In this document: one piece after another, positions 36,060-44,085 of the stretch
Numbering within the stretch: position 1 is the stretch's first letter
How the letters are laid out: each line of letters opens with the position of its first letter
Source: Chloroflexota bacterium
Lineage (GTDB): Bacteria; Chloroflexota; Dehalococcoidia; DSTF01; RBG-16-68-14
Direction of reading: 5' to 3'
Assembly (NCBI GenBank): GCA_029262675.1
Contig: JAJCYW010000006.1
Location: 124,001 to 188,000 of the forward strand
DNA length: 64,000 bases
Translations under genes and position numbers: made by a program
The notes under the pieces: generated by a model
Seen by the model: the letters and a program-made list of their open reading frames with translations, nothing else
What the model was told of the DNA's origin: nothing
Database searches by the model: none

Positions 36060-36187
36060 GGTTTGGATGATAAACGCTGACGCGGCCCACGTCGAGTAGG
36101 CAGAAACGGTCGCTGCGGCCACCGCAGCCTTCTGCAGCCGTCGGCGGGGACGGTGGTATACTGCGGTCGTTCTGAGGGGTGGCTGCC

Positions 36188-36277
36188 GGAGGGGTGGCAG
36201 AGCGGACGAATGCAACGGTCTTGAAAACCGTCGTGCGCGCAAGCGTACCGGGGGTTCGAATCCCTCCCCCTCCGCCA
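36188..36277 (+). tRNA. tRNA-Ser(TGA)
   Basis: A class II tRNA: acceptor GGAGGGG with the 3' CCCCTCC and discriminator G, anticodon arm ACGGT-CTTGAAA-ACCGT (anticodon TGA), a long variable arm, T loop GGTTCGAATCC, and encoded CCA. Confidence 0.96.
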
Positions 36278-36297
36278 CTACGCCATAAGCCACGGCC

Positions 36298-36342
36298 TAC
36301 CGCAGCCGCAGCCTGTTGCCAGCACTCACCCTCTTGTGGCCC
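36298..36342 (-). repeat. Repeat A, copy 1
   Basis: This 45-bp unit is read on the minus strand as GHKRVSAGNRLRLR followed by TAG. It begins 20 bp after tRNA-Ser(TGA). It is one of seven copies between 36.3 and 45.0 kb. Confidence 0.75.
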
Positions 36343-36418
36343 TGGACGATACGCTCGGAAGCAGTGCGTATCGCGAACAGGCCTCGCTAACGCTCAGGCA
36401 ATTTGAACCAACTCTCGA

Positions 36419-36499
36419 TCACGGCTTCGACTCCCCGTGGTGCTGGATGACGCACAGGATGTCGTAGAGTAGGTCTACGACCCCGTCTGGCGGCCCGGC
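36419..36499 (-). other. In-frame 26-codon extension beyond the M28 peptidase stop
   Basis: Directly after the TAG of the peptidase gene, the same frame stays open for 26 codons: AGPPDGVVDLLYDILCVIQH, then HGESKP, then TGA. It repeats the GPDGVVDLLxDILxV pattern present twice in the peptidase C-terminus. Either the TAG is a recent nonsense mutation (or a sequence error), or it is read through. Confidence 0.7.
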
Positions 36500-37936
36500 C
36501 TACGTGCAATCATGGTTGCCCTGCAATACGACCCCCAGGATGTCATTCAACAAGTCGATGACACCGTCCGGGCCTGTCATGTTCCACGGGTTGGGGCCGG
36601 TCGATGGCCCGCGGTCGTAGTGCGCATCGTACGGCGACGCGCCGCCGAGTGCGGGCTGGTAGTGGTTAATTACGCTCAGGATGTCGAACAGCAGATCGAC
36701 GACGCCGTCCTGGCCTGGCCCTGAAATTGTCTCCACGTCGTAGAAGTCCCAGGGGCTCTTGTAGTCGCGCTGGCCGCCCAGCGCCTCGTCGGGGCCGTTC
36801 TCTGTTACGTCGCTGCATCCATCGCCGTCGGTATCGCCTGGGGCTGGTTGCTTTGTGGGGGTTGGCGTGATCGTCGGTTTGGGCGTTGATGTCGCTGTCG
36901 GCAGGGGCGTGTCAGTTGGCGTAACGGAAAACGGGCAGACGCTGCCAGCGTCACTGACGCTATCGACTATGGCAGCTACTGCGGCGTTGGCCACGTCGGC
37001 AGCAAAGCTCATATCCAGCGTGCCCAGAGTGTCCGAAGGTAGATGGTAGTTAGGGTTTCGGAAGTAAGCGGTGTCGGTGATTAATAGAGCTTGGTATCCA
37101 GCATCCCAGAAGGGGGAATGATCACTCAGCCTCATATCGGGGAAGAGCTCACCGTTGCCTGGTACCTCGAAAGATTCCGTCGCTAGACCAGGTACTGCGG
37201 TCCCCGCCGCCGTCACGAACGTCTTTAGAAGTGCGTGAGACGCGGTGTTACCACCAACGCCGATGAAGTTGCCCGTGTCCGGGTAGCCGGGCGGGAAGCC
37301 GGGAGGATATGTCTGAGAGCCCGCCGCATCGGTATAGTAACCAATCATCTCCAGGGAAAGCATGCCTACCACATCTTTGCCTTCGGCGCTCGCCTCCATC
37401 GCCATCTGCCTGCTGCCTATCATCCCGTTCTCCTCGAAGGAGAAGGCGACGAACTCAATGGATGCGGGAAAGGACTGCGAACTGAGTACGCGTGCCGCTT
37501 CAAGCATTCCGGCCACGCCGCTGGTGTTGTCGTCCGCACCGGGCGTGCCGCTGGCAGTGTCGTAGTGGGCACCGACGATGAAGGATGAGTCTGGGCACAC
37601 CGTCCCTTGCAGGGTGCCGATGATGTTGGGGAACGTCTCTCCCAAGACGGTGACAGGCTGTTTCTGGACGGTCAGTCCGAAGCCCGCAAGCTCGTTATTA
37701 ATGTAGGAAGCGACCTCAGCAAGCTTCGCCTTTTCGGCTGGTGTGCCTAGTCCTTGGCGTGGACCTTCCATTACCGCAATGCGGCCACCGATGTCAGCGG
37801 GCGTGATGGTAGCGATGGCGGCGGTGCGTGCAGCACCGTTGAGCCACAGAGAACCTGCCACCAGAAGAAGGACGGCCAGTGCCAGGCGAGCGTTGGCGAG
37901 AGTGCGCAGGACTCGCGGATTTAGTCGTTGCCCCAT
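36500..37936 (-). CDS. Secreted M28-family metallopeptidase with C-terminal repeats, 478 aa
   Basis: A signal helix (residues 12-35) leads to an M28 aminopeptidase domain with the zinc ligands and active-site residues in GAHYDT, GADDNTSG, FSFEENG, LRLSDHSPFW and NYHLPSDT. A Pro/Thr linker (residues about 355-380) is followed by DTDGDGCSDVTENGPDE and two GPGQDGVVDLLFDIL / GPDGVIDLLNDIL repeats, a calcium-binding/dockerin-like tail typical of secreted proteins in this genome. ATG 37936 is chosen because it starts the signal peptide. One more repeat lies beyond the stop codon. Confidence 0.92.
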   Translation of the reverse strand: MGQRLNPRVLRTLANARLALAVLLLVAGSLWLNGAARTAAIATITPADIGGRIAVMEGPRQGLGTPAEKAKLAEVASYINNELAGFGLTVQKQPVTVLGETFPNIIGTLQGTVCPDSSFIVGAHYDTASGTPGADDNTSGVAGMLEAARVLSSQSFPASIEFVAFSFEENGMIGSRQMAMEASAEGKDVVGMLSLEMIGYYTDAAGSQTYPPGFPPGYPDTGNFIGVGGNTASHALLKTFVTAAGTAVPGLATESFEVPGNGELFPDMRLSDHSPFWDAGYQALLITDTAYFRNPNYHLPSDTLGTLDMSFAADVANAAVAAIVDSVSDAGSVCPFSVTPTDTPLPTATSTPKPTITPTPTKQPAPGDTDGDGCSDVTENGPDEALGGQRDYKSPWDFYDVETISGPGQDGVVDLLFDILSVINHYQPALGGASPYDAHYDRGPSTGPNPWNMTGPDGVIDLLNDILGVVLQGNHDCT

Positions 37937-38147
37937 GCCGCACCTCCCCAAATGCGGCCAATGATGAGCGCCTCGTCTCACACCCAAACAGAGGCCCAGC
38001 CAAAGGCCAGAATAGTCCCCGATATCAAGCGGGCGATATCGCCAGGGGGTCCACCAGTGTCGCCATTGTAGGGCCGTTGCGAGGAGATTCCTATAGGCCA
38101 TTCGGCCCCTTGAGGCTTCGCCTTTTGCTGTGCCCGGCGTCCTCACC

Positions 38148-38232
38148 GCGTCTTTTTCGTTACTCGGCGAATGTCCGAGGCACCTACGTACACTAATCTA
38201 AGGCGAACAGAAGTAGGCCGAACTGCGTCGGG
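38148..38232 (-). repeat. Repeat B, copy 1
   Basis: About 85 bp similar to 40375-40460, with the shared core CTACGTACAC and a minus-strand reading VRRCLGHSPSNEK. The two copies flank the arylsulfotransferase gene. Confidence 0.65.
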
Positions 38233-38292
38233 GCGCGCTAGTATCGATTCTGACGTGGTCGTAGCTTCGAGAAACGACCATGAACTAGCCTG

Positions 38293-38337
38293 CTACCGCA
38301 GCCGCGGCCTGTCGCTCGGCGAGACGCGCTTGTGGGC
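38293..38337 (-). repeat. Repeat A, copy 2
   Basis: Minus-strand reading AHKRVSPSDRPRLR and TAG. Relative to other copies, the Arg, Val and Ser codons (CGC GTC TCG) are all synonymous variants. Confidence 0.78.
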
Positions 38338-38373
38338 CGCGATAGCACGCGATGAGGCCGTGGCCTTTGCATA

Positions 38374-40215
38374 CTAAGTTGGCAGACTATCCAATAAGCC
38401 AGCCGTGAACTGCAAGACGATGGCGGCATCGATGCTCGTCGTGTTGCCGTCGCCGTTAACGTCAGCGAACTCCCCACAGAACAGGGAAGCGACGACTCCG
38501 GCAGTTAGTTGCAGGATCAGAGCGGCATCTATGCTGCTGACGTCGCCGTCGCAGTTGACGTCGCCTACAAGTGAGGGGAGTAGCGGATCCGTGCCATAGA
38601 TGAGGATTTCGTCGCCGTCGGAGACGCCATCGCCGTCCGTATCGGCAAGCGTTGGGTTGCTGCCGTAAGTTATGACCTCGCTGCCGTCGGGGAGGCGGTC
38701 GAGATCGGTATCCGCAAGCAGCGGGTCGCTCCTGTATGTCAGGACTTCGTCGCCGTCGGAGAGGCCATCGAGGTCAGTATCCGCGGCGAGCGGCTCGGTA
38801 TCGTAGATCTTGGATTCTTCGTGATCGAGCAGGCCGTCATCGTCAGAGTCTACGCCTAGTTCAAGCGGAGGGCCCGGGGGCAGGTTGCGGCCGGCAAGCC
38901 CAGGGTAATCCGACGCGTAGCGAATGGCCCGGAATACTTGATTGCCGTTGAAACCCCTTGTCAAGACCGGGATCGGATCGCCTTGCGTCAGTGGCCCTGC
39001 CCCCTCAATCGGGTTGACGTACTTCCACACCGTCTCGCCATCCGGCGTCACTTCAAAGATTGTTCCCGTCACGCCGGAAGTAATTAGCGTGTTTCCATTT
39101 GGGAGGCGTCCGACGCCGGAAATGATGGCAGAATAGAAATCATCCCCGTCTGAGTACGACCAGACAGGCTCCGCAGGCCCAAAGGCCTGGCCCGGAGTCA
39201 AGGGATAGCCACCGGAGCTATCGACAGGCGGTACGATCTCTTCGACCGAGGATCGAAATGAACCTTCCAGGCGACCCGCTCCGTTGTTGAAGATCAGCAG
39301 ATGGCCTGCGCCGGGCAGACCTGGGGTGATCCATTGAGCATCATGCTGGACAAATAGCTGCTGATCTTCGGCGCCTCCAGCTCGGTAGGCGCGCGGGTTC
39401 CCCCAGCGGTAGAGGATGTCGCCACCCATACCGCTCCTGCCTCCGTTGTGTGAGGCCGCCTCTCCCGTCGTTGTGCTGTGGTCGATGATCCAGAGCTCGC
39501 TAAACTGGCGACTGCTGATCGCGATCTGATCGAGTTTTGGGTTGTAGTCGACCGCGTTGGCATGAAGCCAGTCGCTGTCGTCGTTATTGGGGCTCGTCTC
39601 GCCAAAATTGATGTCGATCAGTTCGGGATGATCGCCAACGAGGTCGTAGTTGGCCTGCGCCGGGTCGAAATCTTGAACCAGATGATCCCAAACGTGCCAT
39701 TCCCAGACGATCTCTCCACTATTGAGACCCGTCCGACGAACCTCCACGATCTTCTCCGATACCAATTCGCCGGTGTTGAGCGCATCTGGATCTCTTCCCT
39801 CAGCGATCGCTTCCGCGGCCGTCTTAGGCTCGTAGGCCAGGACCAGCACGTTGCCGTTTGGCAGCACCTCAATGTCATGATGCCCCTGGTAGGTGTAGTC
39901 AAAGTCCCAGACAATCGAACCGTCCCAGGCAAACTGGGTGAAACCCCCGTTCGCGCGAATCACGCTACCATCATCTAGCAAGTACGGCGTTGTATTACCA
40001 TCCGTGCGTATATCCCAGGAGTGAACGGGCCGCCCCGCGTTGTCGATCAAGTACGCATTCCCCTCGGCCATCGGCGAAAAGAGAGTGTAGCCATCGAGCG
40101 CGCGTTCAGTGTTCATCAACAGGCCGACGGTCAGTCCGTCCGCACCTGCCGTAGAAGATGCTGCCAGCAGCACAACGCCGATCAAACTGACAAACAGTAC
40201 GTTGCGTACATTCAT
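38374..40215 (-). CDS. Secreted arylsulfotransferase-like protein with dockerin, 613 aa
   Basis: A signal peptide (NVRNVLFVSLIGVVLLAASS) precedes an ASST-type beta-propeller with GRPVHSWDIRTDGNTTPYLL, WDFDYTYQGHHDIEVLPNGN, SDWLHANAVDYNP and WSYSDGDDFYSAIISGVGRL, where the His residues fit the family active site. Residues about 470-545 are thrombospondin type 3-like calcium repeats (DTDLDGLSDGDE, DTDGDGVSDGDE). Residues 546-613 are a type I dockerin pair (GDVNCDGDVSSIDAALILQL, DVNGDGNTTSIDAAIVLQF). ATG 40215 follows AAGGAG better than the GTG two codons upstream. Confidence 0.9.
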   Translation of the reverse strand: MNVRNVLFVSLIGVVLLAASSTAGADGLTVGLLMNTERALDGYTLFSPMAEGNAYLIDNAGRPVHSWDIRTDGNTTPYLLDDGSVIRANGGFTQFAWDGSIVWDFDYTYQGHHDIEVLPNGNVLVLAYEPKTAAEAIAEGRDPDALNTGELVSEKIVEVRRTGLNSGEIVWEWHVWDHLVQDFDPAQANYDLVGDHPELIDINFGETSPNNDDSDWLHANAVDYNPKLDQIAISSRQFSELWIIDHSTTTGEAASHNGGRSGMGGDILYRWGNPRAYRAGGAEDQQLFVQHDAQWITPGLPGAGHLLIFNNGAGRLEGSFRSSVEEIVPPVDSSGGYPLTPGQAFGPAEPVWSYSDGDDFYSAIISGVGRLPNGNTLITSGVTGTIFEVTPDGETVWKYVNPIEGAGPLTQGDPIPVLTRGFNGNQVFRAIRYASDYPGLAGRNLPPGPPLELGVDSDDDGLLDHEESKIYDTEPLAADTDLDGLSDGDEVLTYRSDPLLADTDLDRLPDGSEVITYGSNPTLADTDGDGVSDGDEILIYGTDPLLPSLVGDVNCDGDVSSIDAALILQLTAGVVASLFCGEFADVNGDGNTTSIDAAIVLQFTAGLLDSLPT

Positions 40216-40374
40216 GCGCACCAGAACTCCTTCCCTCTGGTGGCGCCCTCTTCGCCGGTTTCATGTTCAGCGCATGCTTTGGGTTTACGCACAGGTTCAC
40301 CTATGCAGCATTCTAAACATTGCCCATCCTAAGCGGGGAATAGGCGGGGCGGCAACAGTTAGCCGCGATGGTCA

Positions 40375-40460
40375 ACGCGCTTTTTCGTCACTCGGCGGAT
40401 GCCCCAGGCGCCTACGTACACAATCCTTATGCGCGGCGGCGGGGGCGAACTGCATTGGGG
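40375..40460 (-). repeat. Repeat B, copy 2
   Basis: Similar to 38148-38232; the minus-strand reading is VRRRLGHPPSDEK. Confidence 0.65.
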
Positions 40461-40539
40461 GAACCTCGGCGACGGCGCGGCGCGAGCCACCCCCGGCGCC
40501 CTTCAAATTCTGGGAGCGCGGTACTAGGTAGCGGTGGTT

Positions 40540-40580
40540 TGACAGCAACGCTGACAGCAACCTGGACGGCTGACAGCAAC
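40540..40580 (-). repeat. Three TGACAGCAAC decamers
   Basis: Copies lie at 40540-40549, 40552-40561 and 40571-40580. The complement GTTGCTGTCA occurs twice at 19753-19774 with the same 12-bp period. Confidence 0.55.
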
Positions 40581-40740
40581 CGTTGATGGACGAAGAGGCG
40601 GGGTCTAGGGTAGATTTACCTTCACGTTGGCCGCCCTTGGCTTCGTTTACCTGGGCCTGGATGGAGCGGTCAGACGCCATGGCATCATGGGCAAAGTCGG
40701 GCATGGACGCGAACTACAGGCCGCGCTATCGTTTAAGCCT

Positions 40741-40795
40741 GCCGACGAACCCGGCCGGTGGCCACCAGTCCTCAGGTCTGGGTTCGTCGGCTTTT
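40741..40795 (+). terminator. Orphan intrinsic-terminator-like hairpin
   Basis: A perfect 12-bp stem GCCGACGAACCC/GGGTTCGTCGGC encloses 27 bases and is followed by TTTT. There is no recognised gene just upstream on the plus strand. It may end an unannotated small RNA or act as an attenuator before the lipoprotein gene at 40896. Confidence 0.65.
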
Positions 40796-40810
40796 CTGTG
40801 TCTTGTCCCT

Positions 40811-40855
40811 AGCCCGAAGCCGCAACCTGTCGCTAGGACTCACCCGCTTGTGGGC
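40811..40855 (-). repeat. Repeat A, copy 3 (no stop codon)
   Basis: Minus-strand reading AHKRVSPSDRLRLR. Two Leu codons differ silently (TTG, CTT), and the stop codon of the other copies is replaced by GCT. Confidence 0.75.
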
Positions 40856-40895
40856 TGGACGGCACGCGCTGACGGTGCGGTACAATGCCTCCGCT

Positions 40896-41483
40896 ATGGC
40901 GATGCTCGCGAAGCGAAAGCCTTCAGTAGCCTGGCTATCTTGCGCTGCCTTCCTGCTCGCTGCAGTATTTGCTGGATGCAGCGATGGTGACACGGGCAGC
41001 ACCCCGGCATTGAGCCCAACACCGACAGACCCACCAGCAACTGCAACCGCCACCTTGCCGGTCGAGAGTGGCCGCGACCCCGTTGTTAAGGACGTCGACC
41101 CGTCGGGTCAAGATGTAGGTATTCTCGTCGACGTCCGGAGTGCTCCACATGCCGAGTTCGACCGCATCGTCTTCGAGTTTGAAGATGCCCTGCCCGGCTA
41201 CCGAGTGGAGTACGTTTCGGCACCTCTTGTGTACTGCGGCTCAGGGCGCTCAGTGGACGTCACCGGCGACGCCGTCTTGCAGGTTCGTTTCGCGCCTGCT
41301 ACCGCCCACGACGTAGAGCCTCGGAGGCTGGTACTGCAGTTCGGGTCTTTGAGAGAGGCGGAAATTAGCTGCGACCTAGAAGGTGATGTGACATGGTTGC
41401 TGAGTCTGAACGCAGAAACTGACTTCACGGTCACTCATCTCGACCAGCCCCTCCGCGTCGTAATCGAAGTCGCGCTCCCTTAG
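40896..41483 (+). CDS. AMIN-like-domain lipoprotein, 195 aa
   Basis: The signal peptide ends with lipobox FAGC, followed by a Thr/Pro linker. The domain VDVRSAPHAEFDRIVFEFED, then LPGYRVEYVS, with CGSG, VLQVRFAPATAHDV, and the final FTVTHLDQPLRVVIEVALP matches the AMIN-like domain of bacterial lipoproteins, which is thought to bind cell-wall or envelope glycans. Two Cys (CGSG and SCDLEG) are conserved in that family. Repeat A copies flank the gene on both sides. Confidence 0.85.
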   Translation: MAMLAKRKPSVAWLSCAAFLLAAVFAGCSDGDTGSTPALSPTPTDPPATATATLPVESGRDPVVKDVDPSGQDVGILVDVRSAPHAEFDRIVFEFEDALPGYRVEYVSAPLVYCGSGRSVDVTGDAVLQVRFAPATAHDVEPRRLVLQFGSLREAEISCDLEGDVTWLLSLNAETDFTVTHLDQPLRVVIEVALP

Positions 41484-41487
41484 CCCG

Positions 41488-41532
41488 CTACCGCAGCCGC
41501 AGCCTGTCGCTAGGCCTAACCCGCTTGTGGGC
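41488..41532 (-). repeat. Repeat A, copy 4
   Basis: Minus-strand reading AHKRVRPSDRLRLR and TAG. It starts 4 bp after the AMIN-like gene. Confidence 0.8.
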
Positions 41533-41756
41533 CTGGCAATCCCCGCTAGCCGCGTAGCAAACTCCGGGTAGTTGCCCTCGGCGACGTATCCGACGATGTG
41601 CTGCTGCACGCCGGGCGTAAGGCATCGTTGTTCAACCATGCCACGGTTTTATTACGTCCGCCTCGCGCCGTGTTGCGTGGCAAGCGCCGCTGCGGGGCCG
41701 GGCGTTGCTATACTGCGGCGAACCCAATAGCTTCCCGGCTGACCCGGAGGTACGGC

Positions 41757-42671
41757 GTGCGAAAAGAGTTCTTGCTTGCCCTGCTGGCGTTCACCGCGCT
41801 AGCTAGCGCCTTGCTGTTGGGCCACGCCGGCTTCAGACCGTCGCCGCATAGCGCCGAGGCGGCGCTGCTGAGCGACGTGAGGAAGCTCCTCGGATCCGAC
41901 GCCGACGCCGAGGCTTCCTTCGGCGGCGGCGTGGCGGTCAGCGGCGACTCCGCCATCGTGGGAGCGTCCACCGAGGATGGCGGGGGTGCCCGTGCCGGCG
42001 CCGCTTACGTCACTGGACTCGGGGGCGGACCATTTGCGCCAACGCCGTTCGGAGACGTCAACTGCGACGGCATCGTCGACCCCGTCGACGCGGCATTCAT
42101 ACTGCAGTTCAGCGCAGGGCTTCTTGGGGCACTTCCCTGTGCTTGGGTCACAGACGTGAGCGGCGACGGCAGCACCAATCCGCTAGACGCCGCGCTCATC
42201 CTCCAATTCGCCGCGGGCATCATACCCAGCCTAGGTGTTGGACCATTTACACTCCGCGCCGAACCGGTGAGTCAGACTGTGGAGGAAGGCTCGCTGACGT
42301 CCATTGACATTGTCGCCGAGAACGTCGCTAATCTGGGCGCGTTTCAGTTCACGCTCAGCTACGATCCTTCGGTCACGATTCTCCAGACTCTCGAGGAAGG
42401 ATCGTTCCTCGGTAGTTCGGGAAGGGCCGTCGTATGTCTTCGTTCCACCGTAGTGGATGGCGAAGCGGAGATTGTCTGCACGTCGCTTGGTTCGGAGCCG
42501 CCTGGTCCGGAAGGCAGCGGCGTTCTGGCAACGGTGACCTATTACGCCCTCACGCGTGGATCTTCGCCCCAACTCCTCACAGATCCCATTCTCGCCGACA
42601 TCGCGGCCGTTCCCCTGCTGCCAATCGTGACGCAAGACGGCGTCATCGACGTTACAGCGCCGGGCACCTAA
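41757..42671 (+). CDS. Secreted protein with FG-GAP, dockerin and cohesin-like domains, 304 aa
   Basis: GTG 41757 follows GGAGG and starts a signal peptide (RKEFLLALLAFTALASALLL). A short FG-GAP motif (ASFGGGVAVSGDSAIVGA) is followed by a type I dockerin pair (GDVNCDGIVDPVDAAFILQF, DVSGDGSTNPLDAALILQF). The C-terminal 135 residues look like a cohesin fold (SIDIVAENVANLGAFQFTLS, YDPSVTIL, VLATVTYYAL). Dockerin and cohesin in one chain suggests self-assembly or scaffolding. The FG-GAP part is only one repeat long, so this may be a shortened descendant of a larger protein. Confidence 0.87.
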   Translation: MRKEFLLALLAFTALASALLLGHAGFRPSPHSAEAALLSDVRKLLGSDADAEASFGGGVAVSGDSAIVGASTEDGGGARAGAAYVTGLGGGPFAPTPFGDVNCDGIVDPVDAAFILQFSAGLLGALPCAWVTDVSGDGSTNPLDAALILQFAAGIIPSLGVGPFTLRAEPVSQTVEEGSLTSIDIVAENVANLGAFQFTLSYDPSVTILQTLEEGSFLGSSGRAVVCLRSTVVDGEAEIVCTSLGSEPPGPEGSGVLATVTYYALTRGSSPQLLTDPILADIAAVPLLPIVTQDGVIDVTAPGT

Positions 42672-43083
42672 TTCAGTGGCCGAGACGGAACAGGCTTGGC
42701 TGGCAAGCGGTCTCCTCGCTCTGTCAGCCGTTCGCCGTCGAGGCTGGAGAGGAGACCGAGGTCGTCTTCCAGAACGCTCTGATTCCCGAGTATCGCCTCT
42801 GGCTCTGGCTACAAATGCCTCGTCCTAACTCCTACGCATCGCCTGTTCCACACACCACTCATATTCGGGGCCACGTACGTCCACTACTCGAAGGATCCAG
42901 CATAGCGACCGAACTGCCTCAGCCGACGCGATCCCGCCAAGCACCTACCGCAGGCGCAGCCTGTCGCCAGTACTCACCCGCTTGTGGGCCCGAGAGAGCG
43001 CAGTCGGCAAGCGCTTCACAGTCTTTGCTCTGCCGTCGATAGTTAAGTAGGCGGGCGGACCCTCGGAAAGTGAGACGCGAACC
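42672..43083. other. 412-bp intergenic region
   Basis: It contains repeat A copy 5 (42945-42989). Bases 42718-42776 on the plus strand read QPFAVEAGEETEVVFQN, reminiscent of a beta-sandwich domain fragment (compare FTVEPGEETTVVF), so a decayed gene is possible. Nothing else is seen. Confidence 0.4.
42945..42989 (-). repeat. Repeat A, copy 5
   Basis: Minus-strand reading AHKRVSTGDRLRLR and TAG; CGC replaces CGG silently. Confidence 0.8.
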
Positions 43084-43839
43084 ATGAACGCTGGAGCCAA
43101 ATTGCTCCGACGGCCAAAACACTTCATCCAGGACTGGTGGTTTCGAGGCACTGCCGCTCTATTGGCTGGCATGATTGTGGGTCTTGTCGCTGGTGAGGCG
43201 AACCATAGTCTGCGGAGCCTGCCGTGGACCATCAGCCTCATGGCCACCTCAGCGTTAGCCTCCGCGTGGGTCTTGCAGACGGCTGGTTGGGCTCGACGGC
43301 GAATCGCGGAAAGGCAGGAAGGTCTCCGTCAGCTTCGCGAGGCGGGTCAGAGGTTGGCCATCTATGACCGAGAGACTGGCCTCCTTGCCTACTGGTACTT
43401 CAGCCTCCGCTTAGAAGAAGAAGTAGCTCGCTGCGTACGGTACGGGCAGACATTCTCGATCTTGCTACTCGAAGCGCACACCGGGAGCTGGACGTCAGAC
43501 GATGAGAGCGCCCTATTTCGGTACATGGCGGAATCATTCCGCAACTGTGACCTCGTCGCCCATCTGGGCAACCTGCGGTTCAGCGTGCTTCTGACTAACA
43601 CAGACGCTCAAGGTGCGATGGTGGTCAGAGAGCATCTGCGGGGCGCTGAGCAGCTTCGCGAGATTACGGTGGGAATCGCATCCTTTCCTGCCGACGGCGA
43701 TAGTTGCGAGGCGCTACTTACCGCCGCCGGCGCTTCGGCAGCGGTGGTGGCTGACAGTGTGCAAGTGACGTCCACCATGAAGACGGCGAAGCGCGCACTG
43801 TCCGCGAAACGCCAGAAGCGGCCGAGAACGGCAGCTTAG
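43084..43839 (+). CDS. Membrane protein with degenerate GGDEF domain, paralogue 1, 251 aa
   Basis: Two membrane helices (GTAALLAGMIVGLVAG and SLMATSALASAWVLQTAGWA) precede a GGDEF-type fold. YDRETGLLAYWYFSLRLEEE aligns with the DxLTGLxNR region, and LGNLRFSVLLTNT stands where RGGDEFAVLLP is expected. The active site is lost, so diguanylate cyclase activity is unlikely; a receptor or scaffold role is inferred. A close paralogue follows 250 bp downstream, and even the flanking sequence after the genes is duplicated. Confidence 0.83.
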   Translation: MNAGAKLLRRPKHFIQDWWFRGTAALLAGMIVGLVAGEANHSLRSLPWTISLMATSALASAWVLQTAGWARRRIAERQEGLRQLREAGQRLAIYDRETGLLAYWYFSLRLEEEVARCVRYGQTFSILLLEAHTGSWTSDDESALFRYMAESFRNCDLVAHLGNLRFSVLLTNTDAQGAMVVREHLRGAEQLREITVGIASFPADGDSCEALLTAAGASAAVVADSVQVTSTMKTAKRALSAKRQKRPRTAA

Positions 43840-43931
43840 CTCTTCCCGGTGGGCACCACCTCACGCAGCACACCGCAGCGACGACCAACCGGACGCGGAA
43901 ACTCACACTCAGAGTGACTCGCGCTCTCTGG

Positions 43932-43976
43932 CTACCGCAGCCTCAGCCTGTCTCTGGAACCCGCCTGCTTGTGGGC
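43932..43976 (-). repeat. Repeat A, copy 6
   Basis: Minus-strand reading AHKQAGSRDRLRLR and TAG. The preceding 45 bp, with CCAACCGGACGCG and CACTCAGAGTGACTCGC, also match the copy 7 flank. Confidence 0.78.
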
Positions 43977-44085
43977 CTGAAAGAGCCTTCCTGACAAGCC
44001 GTGCAGATTTCTTGCGCCGATGTCGATACATCTAGTGAGCAGTCGGGCAATCAGAGAGTACAACGCACACTGTGAGCGACGGCGC

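Larger units (their letters stand above)
37937..38373. other. Intergenic region with repeats A and B
   Basis: This 437-bp gap upstream of the M28 gene contains repeat B copy 1 (about 38148-38232) and repeat A copy 2 (38293-38337). I see no gene; the short frame from 38171 only reads through the repeats. Confidence 0.6.
40216..40895. other. 680-bp intergenic region with repeats and an orphan hairpin
   Basis: The stretch between the divergent arylsulfotransferase and AMIN-like genes contains repeat B copy 2 (40375-40460), three TGACAGCAAC decamers (40540-40580), a terminator-like hairpin (40741-40791) and repeat A copy 3 (40811-40855). No protein gene is convincing. A small RNA ending at the hairpin is possible. 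Confidence 0.5.

Noticed and set aside
42945..43247. 100-codon minus-strand frame ending in the repeat A peptide
   Set aside because: Apart from the repeat tail it is antisense to the GGDEF-like gene and lacks similarity to frames above the other repeat copies.
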